A stretch of 64,000 bases of DNA from Oxytricha trifallax. Taxonomy: Eukaryota > Ciliophora > Spirotrichea > Sporadotrichida > Oxytrichidae. The notes under the pieces were generated by a model, which ran no database searches, was not told the DNA's origin, and was given only the letters and a program-made list of their open reading frames with translations. Positions 1-11,639 of the stretch are shown piece after piece. Each line of letters opens with the position of its first letter. Within the stretch, counting starts at the first letter, position 1. The position numbers were made by a program, and so were the translations under genes. Location: the NCBI GenBank assembly GCA_000711775.1, contig ARYC01000178.1:62001-126000 (forward strand), read 5' to 3'.

Positions 1-815
1 CAATAGGGCTTTATTATTAATAAGTTTATTAAAAATTTTGAAACTTATTTCAAGCAAATTTAGGTCATTTAAGGTTCATTTATGAACCAGTAGGGGAATT
101 ATGGAAAATTTCGATTTCCAAATTTATTTAAAATAAATTAAATTAAATTTATTTTTAGTTTAAAACTTAAAATGTTTTATTATACATTTTTATTTAATAA
201 CCACTTCAATTTATTATTATAATCTTATTATTTACTTGTTAATTTATATAAATTTCTTATGTTCGAAAAATTGGAATCATGCCTAGTTATTTAATGAATA
301 CTTTTACATTTATCATTCAGCAATACTTAGTCTAAGTTTTCATAAGTAGCAATAAATTTATAAATTTAAATAAAATAAATTTCTAGTATATTTATCAATT
401 TCTAATTCTTTTCTTTCATTATTTTTAGTAAATAAGCTTAATATAGTTACTTATGAAAATTAAAAGTCTTAATTGAAACATAAATTTAAATCTATTTTAA
501 ATTAACTTATATATAAATTAAAAAGCATGTTTAAGTTTAACAATGAAATAGAATACTTGAAATAAATTGATTTATAATTTATTTGAAAAAATGAAATAAG
601 TCTTATAAGAAATGTTCTTTAATTAATTTTATATTTTATTTAAATTTTTTCTTGTTCAAATACAAATGAATAGTAAAGTTGGCTTATTAATTCTAAAGCT
701 TTTATGGGAAATAAAACTATAAGAACTCTTTATTTAATGAATTTAGACTTATAAAGAAAAGTTTGATATAAGGTTTATATGAAAATTTTTGTTATAAAAA
801 AGCTTTAAGTATTAT
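1..815. other. AT-rich stretch without a recognisable gene
   Basis: Very AT-rich sequence with no coding segment that I can support. The transposase frame on the minus strand stays open into this stretch only because TAA and TAG are not stops. It may contain one end of the neighbouring mobile element, but I could not find a convincing terminal inverted repeat. Confidence 0.5.
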
Positions 816-819
816 CTTA

Positions 820-2592
820 TATGATTATGATTTTTACCACTAATAAACCTTACTTATGACTTACGTTTATATCTCCTTATACAGTCACAAGTCTTTAAGT
901 GAGATAGATTCCAAAGCAGCTGTTAAGACATGATAGTAACATCTTCTTACAAGATTCTGATTAATCCTACTTATATTCATGCCAAGCTCTTTCATAAAGG
1001 CGGCCCAATAACCTCTATAAGGGTTAACTTATCATAACTTACTTTGATTAAGCTCTAGTATTTAAAGGATTCAAGTCTCTGTTCTTAATCCAAGAGTACA
1101 TAAGCTCTGCTGGAGCTAGCCTGTAATGATAAGGCCCAAGAAACATGAGTGGTAATTTGAGATTGTCATACTTTGCCATTACTTCTTAAGATCTGTGATA
1201 GGGAGCGTTATCAATCATGATAACAGTATTCTTTCTCCACTCCAAATCTATATCATCTAATGTAAGTGCAAGCTTGCACAAGAAGTACATAAATGAGTGT
1301 TGATTAGTTCTTCCCCTATTCACAGTATAGAACAACTCTCCAGTACTTGACACTCCAATAATCAAGTTCATTTGACTAAGCCTCTAAGATTTTGTAACTC
1401 TATTCTTAACATAAGGAGCTGTCCAGCCTCTTCTTCTCTCATCAGTCTAGTGCAATACTGATTCATCAATGTTAATAATTCTCTTGCCTTCACTTAGAAA
1501 GAGTATGAATTGTTAGGCTGCATACTAGCGTTGAAGCTTACTACTGTTATTGTTATGAAGGTTCGTTATCTACTTAACTTACTTGTATGTCATCATTAGT
1601 TCATTCTTAAGGAACCTTCGAATCATCTACTTTGAACAGTGAAGCTGGATCTTTGACACTAAGCTTTTCTGTATATCTGATATTTAGATAGGCACTTAGT
1701 CATAAGTAAGCATATTCACTATATGAGTGCGAGCCCTGCTGTGCAGCTTCTTATACTTGCCTCTATTAACTTACTTAAGATTCCAAAAGTTCGCTTTTTT
1801 TAAGGGATTGTTAAGGTACCTTCTTAACTTATAGTATGAAATGCCAAGCCTCTTCATAATCTGCTAGCAGTTTAGCTTTTCAGACATCCTTAGTCTTTGA
1901 GATTCCTGAGCCAGCTTTAGCTCTTTTTGCTGCTGCTCCTTTTCTTTCCTCATGATCTTGAGTTATCTTCGAGGCACTATAGCTTAAAGCTAAGTATGCT
2001 ATCCAAAGACTGGAAGTGAGTCTTTCATTTTATGGTTCTCTAATACTTTCTATTCTAATTCCTTCATATCTATTAAAGGGGCTCTTTCGAGCATACCTTA
2101 AGGTTCTAATTCTGATTAGGTATAGTCAGTGTAGATCTCAAGTGTGATCTGGCCAAGAGTCTATATTTAGTGGCCATCTAGTAACGATTCCTTAAATCCT
2201 CCTAGTTTACTTACTCTATAGGTTTCCTTAGGATCAATAATAAAGCCTTTGAAATTCAAAGATTCTAATGAATCTTCCAGATCATAGTAGTAGTTAAGCA
2301 TCTCTCTTTTACTTACAGTCTCTATCTCAACATCAGCAACTGTAATGTTCCTTTAGTATAACATATTGGTTGTTATGTAATCTGCAGTATTGCTTTCATC
2401 ATCTGTTTCACTACTTGAGCTTCGCTCACTATCTGAACTACTAGAGCTTTTATCTTCTTCCTCTTATTGGAAAAATTCAACCAGCTTAGACTATCTCTTT
2501 TTAGAACTTGATTCCATAAGTTCAGTGCTTAATTTCCTAATAATGAATTACTTTGGTGCTGGTAGGAAATCCGCATGCGGAAATCGGATCAT
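820..2592 (-). CDS. DDE transposase, IS630/Tc1-mariner-like
   Basis: A single open frame (TGA-only code) begins with ATG at 2592, just after an in-frame TGA. The N-terminal third is acidic and serine-rich (runs of S and E), followed by a coiled coil rich in K, E and Q and a helix-turn-helix-like stretch. The catalytic triad is visible: NIDES near 1460-1470, MIDNAPYHRS near 1190-1225, and LAPAELMYSWIK near 1095-1130, spaced as in IS630/Tc1 DDE enzymes. DNA cleavage and strand transfer of its own element in the nucleus is the expected role. Length is about 580 residues, long for the family because of the N-terminal extension. The C-terminal end is uncertain since no TGA follows for hundreds of bases in AT-rich DNA. 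No frameshift was seen in the catalytic part. Confidence 0.8.
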
Positions 2593-2825
2593 GCTGAAGG
2601 CATTTCATAATAGTGAAAATGACTATCTCATTATAGTAACAGTGCTGTCTTCATGAGCCAATATTTGGCTATTTAAAACGGCTGATGGCACCCTCCTATT
2701 AGAATTTAATGAACCAAGCGTAACTTACTGGCATCAATGTTTAAGAACTAGCTTAGAAGTGCAAAAGCAAGAAAGAGCTCTACAACTTTCTCACCCAGGA
2801 TTGTCGGGCCTTCTTACCCAAGCCT

Positions 2826-3514
2826 GATTCAACCAACATTTACTTCTTCAAGTCCATCATAAGAGCAAAGAAGGAGGTAAGCATCTCTCCTTAATTGTAA
2901 CCGTCTTCATAGTACATCAGAAGAGAAGACGTCAAAGTGTCCGCAGTGCCTCACATAGAGGGACTTACAGTCCAGGACTTCCTCGATTATGCGAGAGACA
3001 TCCCCAGACTACTCAACTTTCTCCCTGATGAGCGAGACTGGGTCCACTTAGACAGGCAATGGATCTGTGATTTGCTCTATACCTTAGACACCGACGGTGT
3101 CACCAACATGATTCACGATGCAATGCTTTAACGGAAAGAAAGGCTTGAGCAAAGCAGAGACCTAGTCATTGAAATGAGACCTGAATTTGTTGACGCACTC
3201 TCTAGATGCCTCAGCTTCAGCAGTAAGTTTACTCTCTTTACATTTCCTTTGTAGCCGAGAGAGGCAAAGCTGTGAATCTCATGAAGGACTCATCTAAAAG
3301 AAAGAGAACAAGAGATGAAATTGAAGAGGTGAAAGATTATGAGACAGCCTTGAAGTCAGACAGGCAGCTCTTTCTATAAGAAACTAAGAGGCTGAAGCAA
3401 GAGCATGATAACTTGGAAAGTGAAGTACTTGACTTACGCAAAATGAAGGAGCAAGTTATGCAAGACTTCGGCTCTCAGAATCTGGAAGGGCAGGTGCAGA
3501 ACTTCAGCCTTTGA
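2826..3514 (+). CDS. Small coiled-coil protein of the transposon, with two tiny introns
   Basis: Three exons are joined in frame by two canonical GT-AG introns: 2877-2912 (36 bp, GTAAGC to CATAG) and 3223-3254 (32 bp, GTAAGT to TGTAG). The product reads through EYIRREDVKVSAVPHIEGL, a middle part with many D, R and L, and a C-terminal basic patch (KRKRTRDE) followed by a heptad-like coiled coil, ending at TGA 3512-3514. I do not recognise the family. The start is upstream of 2826 but two frames are open there, so the first exon is incomplete. It is transcribed divergently from the transposase and convergently with the helicase, so it probably belongs to the same element. A DNA-binding or structural accessory role is only a guess. 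Confidence 0.55.
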
Positions 3515-3607
3515 CTTCTGCTGGTCTCTATTCTCATCCATTCTCTGAACACTACTAATAGAAAGAGTTAGAATATGGTGAATTCTTTTAGAAATTAAGC
3601 TTTAAAA

Positions 3608-6600
3608 TCATCTTCTTTTTAACCCCTCTCTTTAGGGGTTCCTATGATCTATATCACTTTTCAAGTTTCTCTTTTAATTTGAAGCCTTCTTCAACCAGGC
3701 TTCCATACTTTCTTCGACCTCTTCATGCTCCTTGTAAGTTTCACTAAAAGACTTGTCTCTGCAACTCCTCCTTACAAGTATAACTCACTTTTCAACTAAG
3801 TCCTTAATCTGCTCTGCCTTCTCATAAGCCTTCCTACTTCTCTTATTAGTCTATTTCTTTCCTTCCTTGCTCTTCGATCTTTCTCTGCCTGGCTCTTAAG
3901 TGATCTCCTCATATTGGCGCCTCACGCCGTTTTTGAAGATCTTCTCAACTTCACTAATAGGCTTGTCTTAGAGCACAGGGTTCTGGCTCATCTTCTCTAC
4001 AATGAATTCTATGATAGAAGGTTAATAGAACCCTAATTTACTTTGAGTGTCTGGCTCTTCAGCCACAGCTTCAGTTTTCATTTCCTCTTCAGAGGCCTTC
4101 TTTGCTTCCTCGATATCCTTTTTGGCTCCTATGAAAGAACTTTCTACTTTTTCGACTATCTTCTCCACTATAGCCTTTACAACTGCAACTTAATGATCGA
4201 TGGCTATAATCTATTCAGAAGGAACTTCGGGCTCCTTTGCTTGATCAATAATATCCATATCAATAGCTTCTTATTTGTCTTACAAATTAAATTATACTTC
4301 ATTGAACTTTTTGTCTAATATAAGGTCGATCTCATTCTACTCTACGTAAAGAAGCTACTCAGCACTATCTTTGGAGTTAAGTCTATACAAAACTCTTTGC
4401 CATCTGCCCTTAGTATTAAGTCTTCCAATTCTTCCTATAATCTGCTCTTCAGACCTTTTAGAGAAGACATCTGCGATGATGAGGTAAGACCTCCGTTCTA
4501 GTTGATTTCATCATCGTCTGAATGTCAGTCCCTCTTCCATGAGCTTCATTCAGCAAGTATATTCCATATTCCTTTTTCGCATTCTTCATTAAGTATCTGC
4601 CTTCAATCATGGATTCGATATTGGCGGCTTGCCCTCTGCTTAAACTTGTGAAGTCGTAGCCCGATCTCAAAAGGCCTATCTCTATTGCATTATAGTTAGT
4701 TGAAGCCACTATTAGAACTGGGGAGTGGCTTAGCTGCTCTATTATAATTTCTTTGATCTTAGCCAAGTAATCACTCTAATTAGTGCTCACAAACACATCC
4801 GGGTATTGAGTCTTTTTATTTCCCTAGAGTTTATCAAGAGTGGGAAATACTACAGGTGTAGCTTGAAAAGCTAGCTTTAAACAGTTCTCTTCAGTAAAAG
4901 AGAGATTGCTTCCAGAAAATCCTATCACTTTATGAGCTTGCTGAAAGTACTCAAGAGAGTTGATTATAGTATCAACAGAGCCATCAAACATAATCCAGTC
5001 GTACTCGTCCACTAATACGTAGCTTTGCTACCATACACTCACAGCCTTGCTGTTCTTTTGCATCTTCTTTAATTAGGGCTAAGTGTAGAAATAGATGCCA
5101 GTATCTTTGGCAAAGAAGTTTAGATTGCAATTAAGCTACATTGCTTTAATGACTCTCTAGTATCGTTTGAAGTCTCTTTGCACTAAGTGCTCATTCTTGC
5201 TGAGTATAAAGACTGATCTTTAAGTTTTAAGAGCAATAAGGATTGCTAAAGCAATGCATATTAGGGTCTTCCCATTGCCAATACCAAAATGAATGAAGTG
5301 ATTGCTGTTAAGGTTGTCACAGATATAGTTTAAACATAAGACCTGAGAGCAGTAGAATTTGAAGCCTAAATTTTACTCCAAAGTTTCTAATTCGGCACTT
5401 ACTCTTAAGAGTTCCTCTGGAGACCTGCTATTGAATCTGGATGCTACTTGGTTTTATAAGTTCTCATTCTTGAATAGCTAAAGAAGGTCATTAACAGCCT
5501 TTTCAGAGAAGGCTTCCATAGTCCTTGGCAATTGCATTATTCTATCAAGGTCAGAGAAGTCACAGTTTAGACAGTTGTCAATAGTGTGAATGCTTAACTA
5601 TACATTTTTCTCGACTTGCGCATTCACAATCAACTACTATACTTTCCTGATTTGTTCAATCTTCCCTACCCATTATTGATCTCTGCTTTGCAGTCTTGAA
5701 GCAAGGCCTTTCATAAAATGCACCATTGAGACTTTGTCGATGACTTCTTGCTTTTATAAGAAGGTTGCCCTTGTTGAAGATATGTAGTCTTTTAAAGACT
5801 CTAAGTTAGGGGCAGAGCAAAAGGCACATATTCTTACAAAGTACTCTGTATACTCTACAGGAATGTCTCTTATAAGGTTCAATCCACAGTCTTGCTTAAG
5901 CAAGATAATAAAAGGCACGTTCATTATAAAGAAGGAATTTGGTATTAGTTTGATGACCTAAGGGTCAATTGAAAAGTAGTGCCATGTTTAAGCCAAAAGC
6001 TGAATGATGCCTGGATTAGAGTCGTTTAGCTTCTAGACTATAGCAAGCTGCTTACTTAGACATGTTGCCTCAGTAATAAAGACCAAGTTGGCTAAGCCTA
6101 TAGCTTGTCTAGCATTGGGTGACCTTATAAGTAAGAGAATTGCTTCTTATATTAAGTTCTCTTCTGGCTGATATTTTTCCCCTGTATAGTAACTGAGGGC
6201 AGCCAAGAAGATACGAGCCTTGGAGTCTTAGTCTAGCTTTTAGTTACTTGAGATCAACTCTGTAATTAAATAGAAGAGCCCTTGGTTCACTTAGGGTTCA
6301 TTTGCCATCTCAAAGTGCTAAAGGAACGAAAAGAGTGATTGGGTGTTGCGGGCCATTATATCTTGAAGGATCTGTTCCTTTTATTAATAATTTGATTATT
6401 TGAAACTTTCAAAGTGCTTGACCAACATCTCATGGCCAATGATTGAGCCATAGTTAATAACCAGCTAAGGTAAGGGTCTTGGAGCTTGCATTGATTCACT
6501 TGCTAAGCTCACAGTAGTCTGGAACTCACTCACCTTCATTTCCTCGTTTGAGAGGGAGTGGTTAAGATTTTCAGAGACCAGTGACTTGGTATCACTGCTG

Positions 6601-7012
6601 TTCTTGGCTTTCTTGCTTTTGTTATTGTTTATAAACTTTCTCACAACGTTCTTAAAATCCCATGTCTTTTAATAGCCTTTGAAATCCTCCTGCTACAACA
6701 GGAGACTCAAATCATAGTTGTTTAAATGTAGGAATTCCTTTGCTCTATTGATTTTGACGCTATCTTGGGCTCCCTTGTACTCAGCTTTAATGCCCTTCAC
6801 TTTGCCGCCCTCATCAATATTAGCCTTGGCTTCAAGATTTTCAAAAATCCGATCACCCTGCTCAAGAAGTTGAGCTAACTATTCATTTGAATTATCATTC
6901 CTTAACTCTAATATAGGTGCTTAGTAAAGGAAAAAAGCTTACCAGGGCTTCGTTCTTCAATCTATAGGGGAAAAGACTCAGCAAGCTGATCCCGCTCTTG
7001 GGCTGGATTCAT
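3608..7012 (-). CDS. SecA-like superfamily 2 helicase of the transposon, frameshifted
   Basis: ATG at 7012, TGA at 3608; about 1,110 residues. A first short exon is followed by an intron at about 6905-6940 (GTAAGC to ATTAG). The first half is a helical region without a recognised domain. Helicase motifs follow: Walker A GIGNGKT at about 5265-5290, a DEAD-box variant VDEYDW at about 4988-5010, RGTDIQ (motif V) near 4530, and EEQIIGRIGR (motif VI) near 4430, in the arrangement of SecA-type ATPases. The C-terminus is a charged coiled coil. Around 4480-4510 the frame changes between motifs V and VI; comparison of the open frames suggests two one-base losses, so this copy is probably inactive. ATP-driven DNA or RNA remodelling is inferred from the motifs; its role in transposition is unknown. 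Confidence 0.7.
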
Positions 7013-7045
7013 GGTATTTTTAAGTTTTGATTATAGTATTATATA

Positions 7046-7565
7046 CTGGATTTTTAAATTTAATAGGTGGATTATTAAAAAATACCACTGGATTCTTCAA
7101 ATTTACTATAAGAAAAACCTCTCTTCTTCACTTATCCAGTGGATTTAAAGAGCTACAGCCCGCAAACCAGTTCAAATGCATTGCTTATGTTAATACCAAC
7201 ATATAAAGGTGAAAAAAGTAGGCTTGCAAGAAATGGCGGACCCGCCATGGGTCTTTTGAGTGCTTTTCGAGTCTGGCCTCATTGAAAATTGGCTTTTTGG
7301 AAAAATCGAAAAATCCGAGGGCCTAATGGCGAATTCAACCCTATACTGTTCATAACGTACATATAACCAGTAGAAATGTGCAGTGAAAGTAGAATGGAAA
7401 GCAAAGGCACTCGTTTTCGAAAATCGAGGTCATGGTTGAAGGGGGTCCAGACTGGCTTTGGATTCTAGACTTCAGACTGGATTTTAGACCCTATAAGAGG
7501 GGGGTTTATACTAAAGTTGAATTTTTGCAAAAAGTAGTTGGGAAAGCTACTGGATTTTATGGACA
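7046..7565. repeat. Subterminal ACTGGATTT-type repeats at the right end of the transposon
   Basis: The motif ACTGGATTTT or a one-to-two base variant appears about six times (near 7047, 7091, 7136 with CCAGTGGATTT, 7470, 7484 and 7551), in a non-coding stretch directly upstream of the helicase gene start. Such subterminal repeats often serve as transposase binding sites, but that is inference here. Short GC-rich tracts (for example ATGGCGGACCCGCCAT near 7234, an imperfect hairpin) lie between them. Confidence 0.45.
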
Positions 7566-7689
7566 TATGGACTAAGTATAGAATAAGGAACACTTTCAAC
7601 AATATATGATCACTAGAACACTCAAACTGCAATTAGCAGCATTCTTAAAGACTCTCTTTCTAAGACTCTTGAATTGGCCCTCTCATAAT

Positions 7690-9300
7690 AAGTTAAATTG
7701 TGAAGTTTGGAATTTCGCTATTTATCGATATTAAATCATCACTATACCAACTTATACATTTATCACGCATATATGTATTGGGGTTTATATATGGTAAATA
7801 TTGAATCTCCTGTTTTAACTTAAAAATGATGGTGCCTTCACCAGTACCAGTGACACAAAGTTTGCTGCCGCCGCTTTCAGAGTCATCTAATAAGTTGTCC
7901 ACGCTTTCATGATAAATTAAATATATTGTTTAACTATATAAGTTTAAATTCATGAATATCTCCATCCTCAAACTCAGCAGTCACCTCAGCCTCAAATTTT
8001 ATTTGCTTGTAACGAATGTCATCTTATTATATAATATAATAAAAAATAAGTATTAATAAAATTATTTTATATAATCATGATTTACTACGAAACTTAACAG
8101 CAAACTTCTTATGATAACTTAAATCTTAATGAATTGAGGCATATATATTCTTAATAAAATTTATAAAATAAACTTTTCACATACAAAGGAGCTCTACAAT
8201 TTACAAATATATGATAAATAAACATAATGTAAATAAGCGTAAGCAATGCATTAGGGTGTATTGATAAATAATATTTTGGATTCATTTGCATTTATAAGAT
8301 TAAAGGGATATATTCAATTCTCAAATTAAATAATTTAAAAGATTTAAAATCCGAAAGTTAATGCAAAATTTTAATAGTTTATTGCGAGAAGATAAATTTT
8401 TTAAAAATTGTTAAACCCTTGATACTGCTTTTTTCTAAGTTAGTTTTTAACATTGAATAAAATCGAATTACAATCAATCCATTAGGATAATTTAAACATA
8501 TTCAATATCAGAAACATTATCTCAAATCAGTTTGTCAGCATTGGTAAACTTTTTTCTTAAATGTATAATATTTAGCCACTTTCTAAACTCATAAATTCAT
8601 TATAAAATATATAAAATCCAAGTTCTCATTTTTGAACCAGCTCATAATTCTTATTAAGCCTATAATTTTATTAATAGAATCTTCTTAATAACCTCTTCAA
8701 CATATTAAATATATTTAGATTATGCTTTTTAATTAAAATTGGATGATGTTTAGTTAAAAATTTAATGCTTTGTTAATACAAATTTAGTAACCACTGCAGA
8801 ATCGAATAGTTATAAAATTTTTTAATTATATTTTATTATATATAAATTTAAAAATCTTTGACAATGATCTTAGCATCCTCCTATCTTTCTTCTTCTTGGC
8901 TGCTCTCTTAATCTTCTTCGTCACTTTCTTCATCGCTATCGTTGTTATATTGTTATTCTTTTTGTTTAGGCTTTTTTTAGGCTTAAAGCTTCAAATTCTT
9001 AAATTCTAAGAAATAATAATAAAAAAATTATAATTCAATCGATCTAATGATCAAGATTATAATTATATTCTTGATTTTATGATAAAATATCAGACTAAAT
9101 TTGGTTATTTATTAAAATATCCAGTCATTTATTCTCAGTAAAGTCAAAATGAAAAAAATATAGTGCAGCTCTATTTAATTACTTGTTGCCGTTTTTATAA
9201 TTTTCATTCGGTTTAAATAAGAAAAGTCGATCAATTCTTTTCGCTTTTTCATTGATTCACTTTATCTTGTTCGTCTAATTATACAAATAGTAATTACAGA
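7690..9300 (-). CDS. Acidic protein of unknown function, germline version with IESs
   Basis: At least three coding segments on the minus strand. Segment near 9170-9290 reads MKKRKELIDFSYLNRM; segment 8858-9005 reads a Lys/Gln-rich part then a strongly acidic run (DSDEESDEEDQESSQ); segment 7956-8025 reads KFEAEVTAEFEDGD; segment about 7790-7912 reads LLDDSESGGSKLCVTGTGEG. Two junctions are restored in frame by removing IESs with pointers (see the IES entries). The join between the 9.2 kb and 8.9 kb segments, the first exon and the stop codon are not resolved. I do not recognise the family; the acidic stretch is common in nuclear and chaperone proteins, but nothing specific can be claimed. Confidence 0.5.
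7913..7955. other. IES, 43 bp, pointer TTCATGA
   Basis: The 7-bp direct repeat TTCATGA lies at 7906-7912 and 7949-7955. Deleting the sequence between plus one copy joins GDIHE to SVDNLL on the minus strand without a frame change. The interval is AT-rich and non-coding. Confidence 0.65.
8026..8858. other. IES, 833 bp, pointer ATCTT
   Basis: ATCTT at 8021-8025 and 8854-8858 marks the ends of an AT-rich interval. Its removal joins KIIVKD to DIRYKQ on the minus strand in frame. The pointer is only 5 bp, so the exact edges are less certain than for the longer pointers. Confidence 0.5.
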
Positions 9301-10244
9301 AAGTAATTTAAAAATTAAAATAAAATATATAACTTATTATTCTTATGCATCTTTAATTAGCTTTCATTTAAATTAATTATTTTAAATTATAACTAATATA
9401 TTTTTAGGAGAGAATAAAAATATGATATGTGAATCCTTTTCATTGGACACCTATTCAAGTACAAACAAGTTATTTAAATTCTGATACAATTAATATTTTT
9501 TATTTTAATAAAAAATATTTATGATTAGTTTTAGACTAGTGAAATGAAATTAAGTAAACTATTAATTATATATAAAATTATATCTCTCATTAATATCTAT
9601 TTATTAACATTGGACAAAATTAATTTTATTTCTATTTCCACTTTTCCAACTATTCTTTGGTTTTACAGTTTTTCTAATTCTTCCAATAAAACCCTCAAAA
9701 CTATAAATGATATAGACTATTTATGTTATAATTAAATACTATTTTTTATATAAATATTTTGATTTCATGGTAATTTTAGATAAGAAATTAAAGACAAAAT
9801 TATAAAATTAAAACTTGTCAAGAATTTTCGATTTTATTTCCTAAAAGAAAAATTGTTCTTATTCTTTATAATTTTTAAATAACTTCACAAAGTATTTTAA
9901 AAATATATTTTTATCAGAAATAAAAATTTAAAATTAAATAATTTTATAACTTCAAGAGTTTCATATACCGAGTATTAAGATATTAATTATAATATAATTT
10001 TTAAATATTTTGTTAAAAAATTACAGGAAAAAAGCGGGTAGATAAAGACTATGTATTAAATTATTAATATTCTACTATAGAATTAAACCTATATATATAA
10101 ATAGAATTGTCATTATTATACAAAATGGGGATTTGGCCTTCATTCAAACTTTAATTATTATTTTTATGTAGAATCTATATAAATATTTATTTATTTATCA
10201 TAGGTATTTTTTTTATTAATCAAAATACTAAAATACTTACTATA
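9300..10244. other. AT-rich non-coding stretch
   Basis: I see no supported coding segment, RNA gene or repeat here. Open frames in this interval have the base composition of the surrounding non-coding DNA and no recognisable protein features. Confidence 0.4.
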
Positions 10245-10928
10245 ATAGAATTTTTGAAAAATATGCGAAATTTTATATGAAATATGGAGGGAGGATTTAA
10301 TTATACAAAAAGCATTTAAGATAAACACGTATTTTCAAATATAGGTCAGAATACAGTGATTTGGAATCGATGGATCTCCTAAATTATTTACTAGATATTT
10401 AAAAGATATTCTGTCTCTACCCCACAGCTGTGCGTAATCACAAATACGCAAAGGTCCGCGCAGGATCGGCAAAAATGACTCTCCGCAAACCTTTTTCGTG
10501 CGACTTTCAAATTCTTAATTCAAAAAGGTAGGTAACTTTTATTGGCCTTAAATACATAAAATCTTAATTATCTTAATTATTATAAGGGTTTAATAATTAA
10601 GATAATTAAGATTTTATGTATTTAAGGCCAATAAAAGTTACCTACCTTTTTGAATTAAGAATTTGAAAGTCGCACGAAAAAGGTTTGCGGAGAGTCATTT
10701 TTGCCGATCCTGCGCGGACCTTTGCGTATTTGTGATTACGCACAGCTGTGGGGTAGAGACAGAATATCTTTTAAATATCTGGTAAATAATTTAGGAGATC
10801 CATCGATTCCAAATCACTGTATTCTGACCTATATTTGAAAATACGTGTTTATCTTAAATGCTTTTTGTATAATTAAATCCTCCCTCCATATTTCATATAA
10901 AATTTCGCATATTTTTCAAAAATTCTAT
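10245..10928. repeat. Near-perfect 684-bp palindrome
   Basis: Two 338-bp arms (10245-10582 and 10591-10928) are inverted copies around an 8-bp loop TAAGGGTT. I find only one clear mismatch (ACTAG against ACCAG in the arms, about 120 bp from the outer ends). The arms contain an unusually GC-rich core (for example CCGCGCAGGATCGGC near 10452). No protein frame runs through. A foldback or MITE-like element, or a recent inverted duplication, would produce this. No target duplication is obvious at the edges. Confidence 0.9.
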
Positions 10929-11639
10929 CATATTAAAGAAATTGAAAGAAAAAAATAATAATTATATTACTGCATAAGCTCATTAAAATTTTTGATCTAA
11001 ATTAATGATAAAATATTATGACGTTATTATAAAACTTTTATTCAAATTTTTAATAAGTCTATATTTTATTTTATAATTTTAACATTATTTTTTCTGATAG
11101 TAATAATCTACTTTTTTTATAAAATTACAATAAATTATATATTTTTAATTTAATTATTAAATAAGCAAAATATTCAAAATAAAAATGCAAATATCTTTAA
11201 AAAATAGTAATAGTACAAAAGATATAATAAAAGTTCGTTGATTATGATTTTTCAACTTCCGAAACACACTGATCATCTATTTTCTCCACAAAACTATATT
11301 TTTATATGTATATTTTGAGCAGTTAACTCATAATGTTAAGATAGATATTATTAAATTTTGGATAAAAAAATCTTGTAATTGTAGCTATCAATTATTTTAT
11401 ATGATTCTTGATTAATAGATAACAAAAGAAATTTTATTCAATATTTTTTAGAATTCTGAAATTAAATTTAAAGTTAATCATACAAGCAAATCATCTAAGT
11501 TTTTAGGGTTTTAAATTACTTATCTTTTATAGCTTGTATATACTTTCCAACATCATTTTAAATAAAAGTATACTGTAAAAATACAATATTAACTAATTTC
11601 TACAAAGTAAATTTAAAAATCAATATTGTGTCTTTCAAT

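Larger units (their letters stand above)
820..7650. mobile_element. Germline-limited DNA transposon carrying transposase, coiled-coil gene and SecA-like helicase
   Basis: Three genes with clearly higher GC content than the surroundings lie together: a DDE transposase (minus), a small coiled-coil protein (plus) and a SecA-like superfamily 2 helicase (minus). They are bounded by AT-rich sequence on the left and by a block of ACTGGATTT-type repeats on the right, after which ordinary gene segments begin at about 7690. It differs from the two TBE elements in this window in gene content and lacks C4A4 ends. The boundaries are estimates; no terminal inverted repeat or target duplication was identified. 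That the three genes form one element is inferred from adjacency and base composition. Confidence 0.55.

Noticed and set aside
4043..4318. 91-codon plus-strand frame rich in Phe and Leu
   Set aside because: It lies opposite the charged C-terminal coiled coil of the helicase; the hydrophobic content is the mirror of Lys/Glu codons.
1..7650. CRISPR array, bacterial operon or ribosome-binding sites
   Set aside because: The genetic code, introns and IESs show a ciliate nuclear genome; no regularly spaced repeats were seen.
9544..9735. 63-codon plus-strand frame
   Set aside because: Composition is that of AT-rich non-coding DNA with mainly Ile, Leu, Asn, Lys and no motif or neighbour supporting it.
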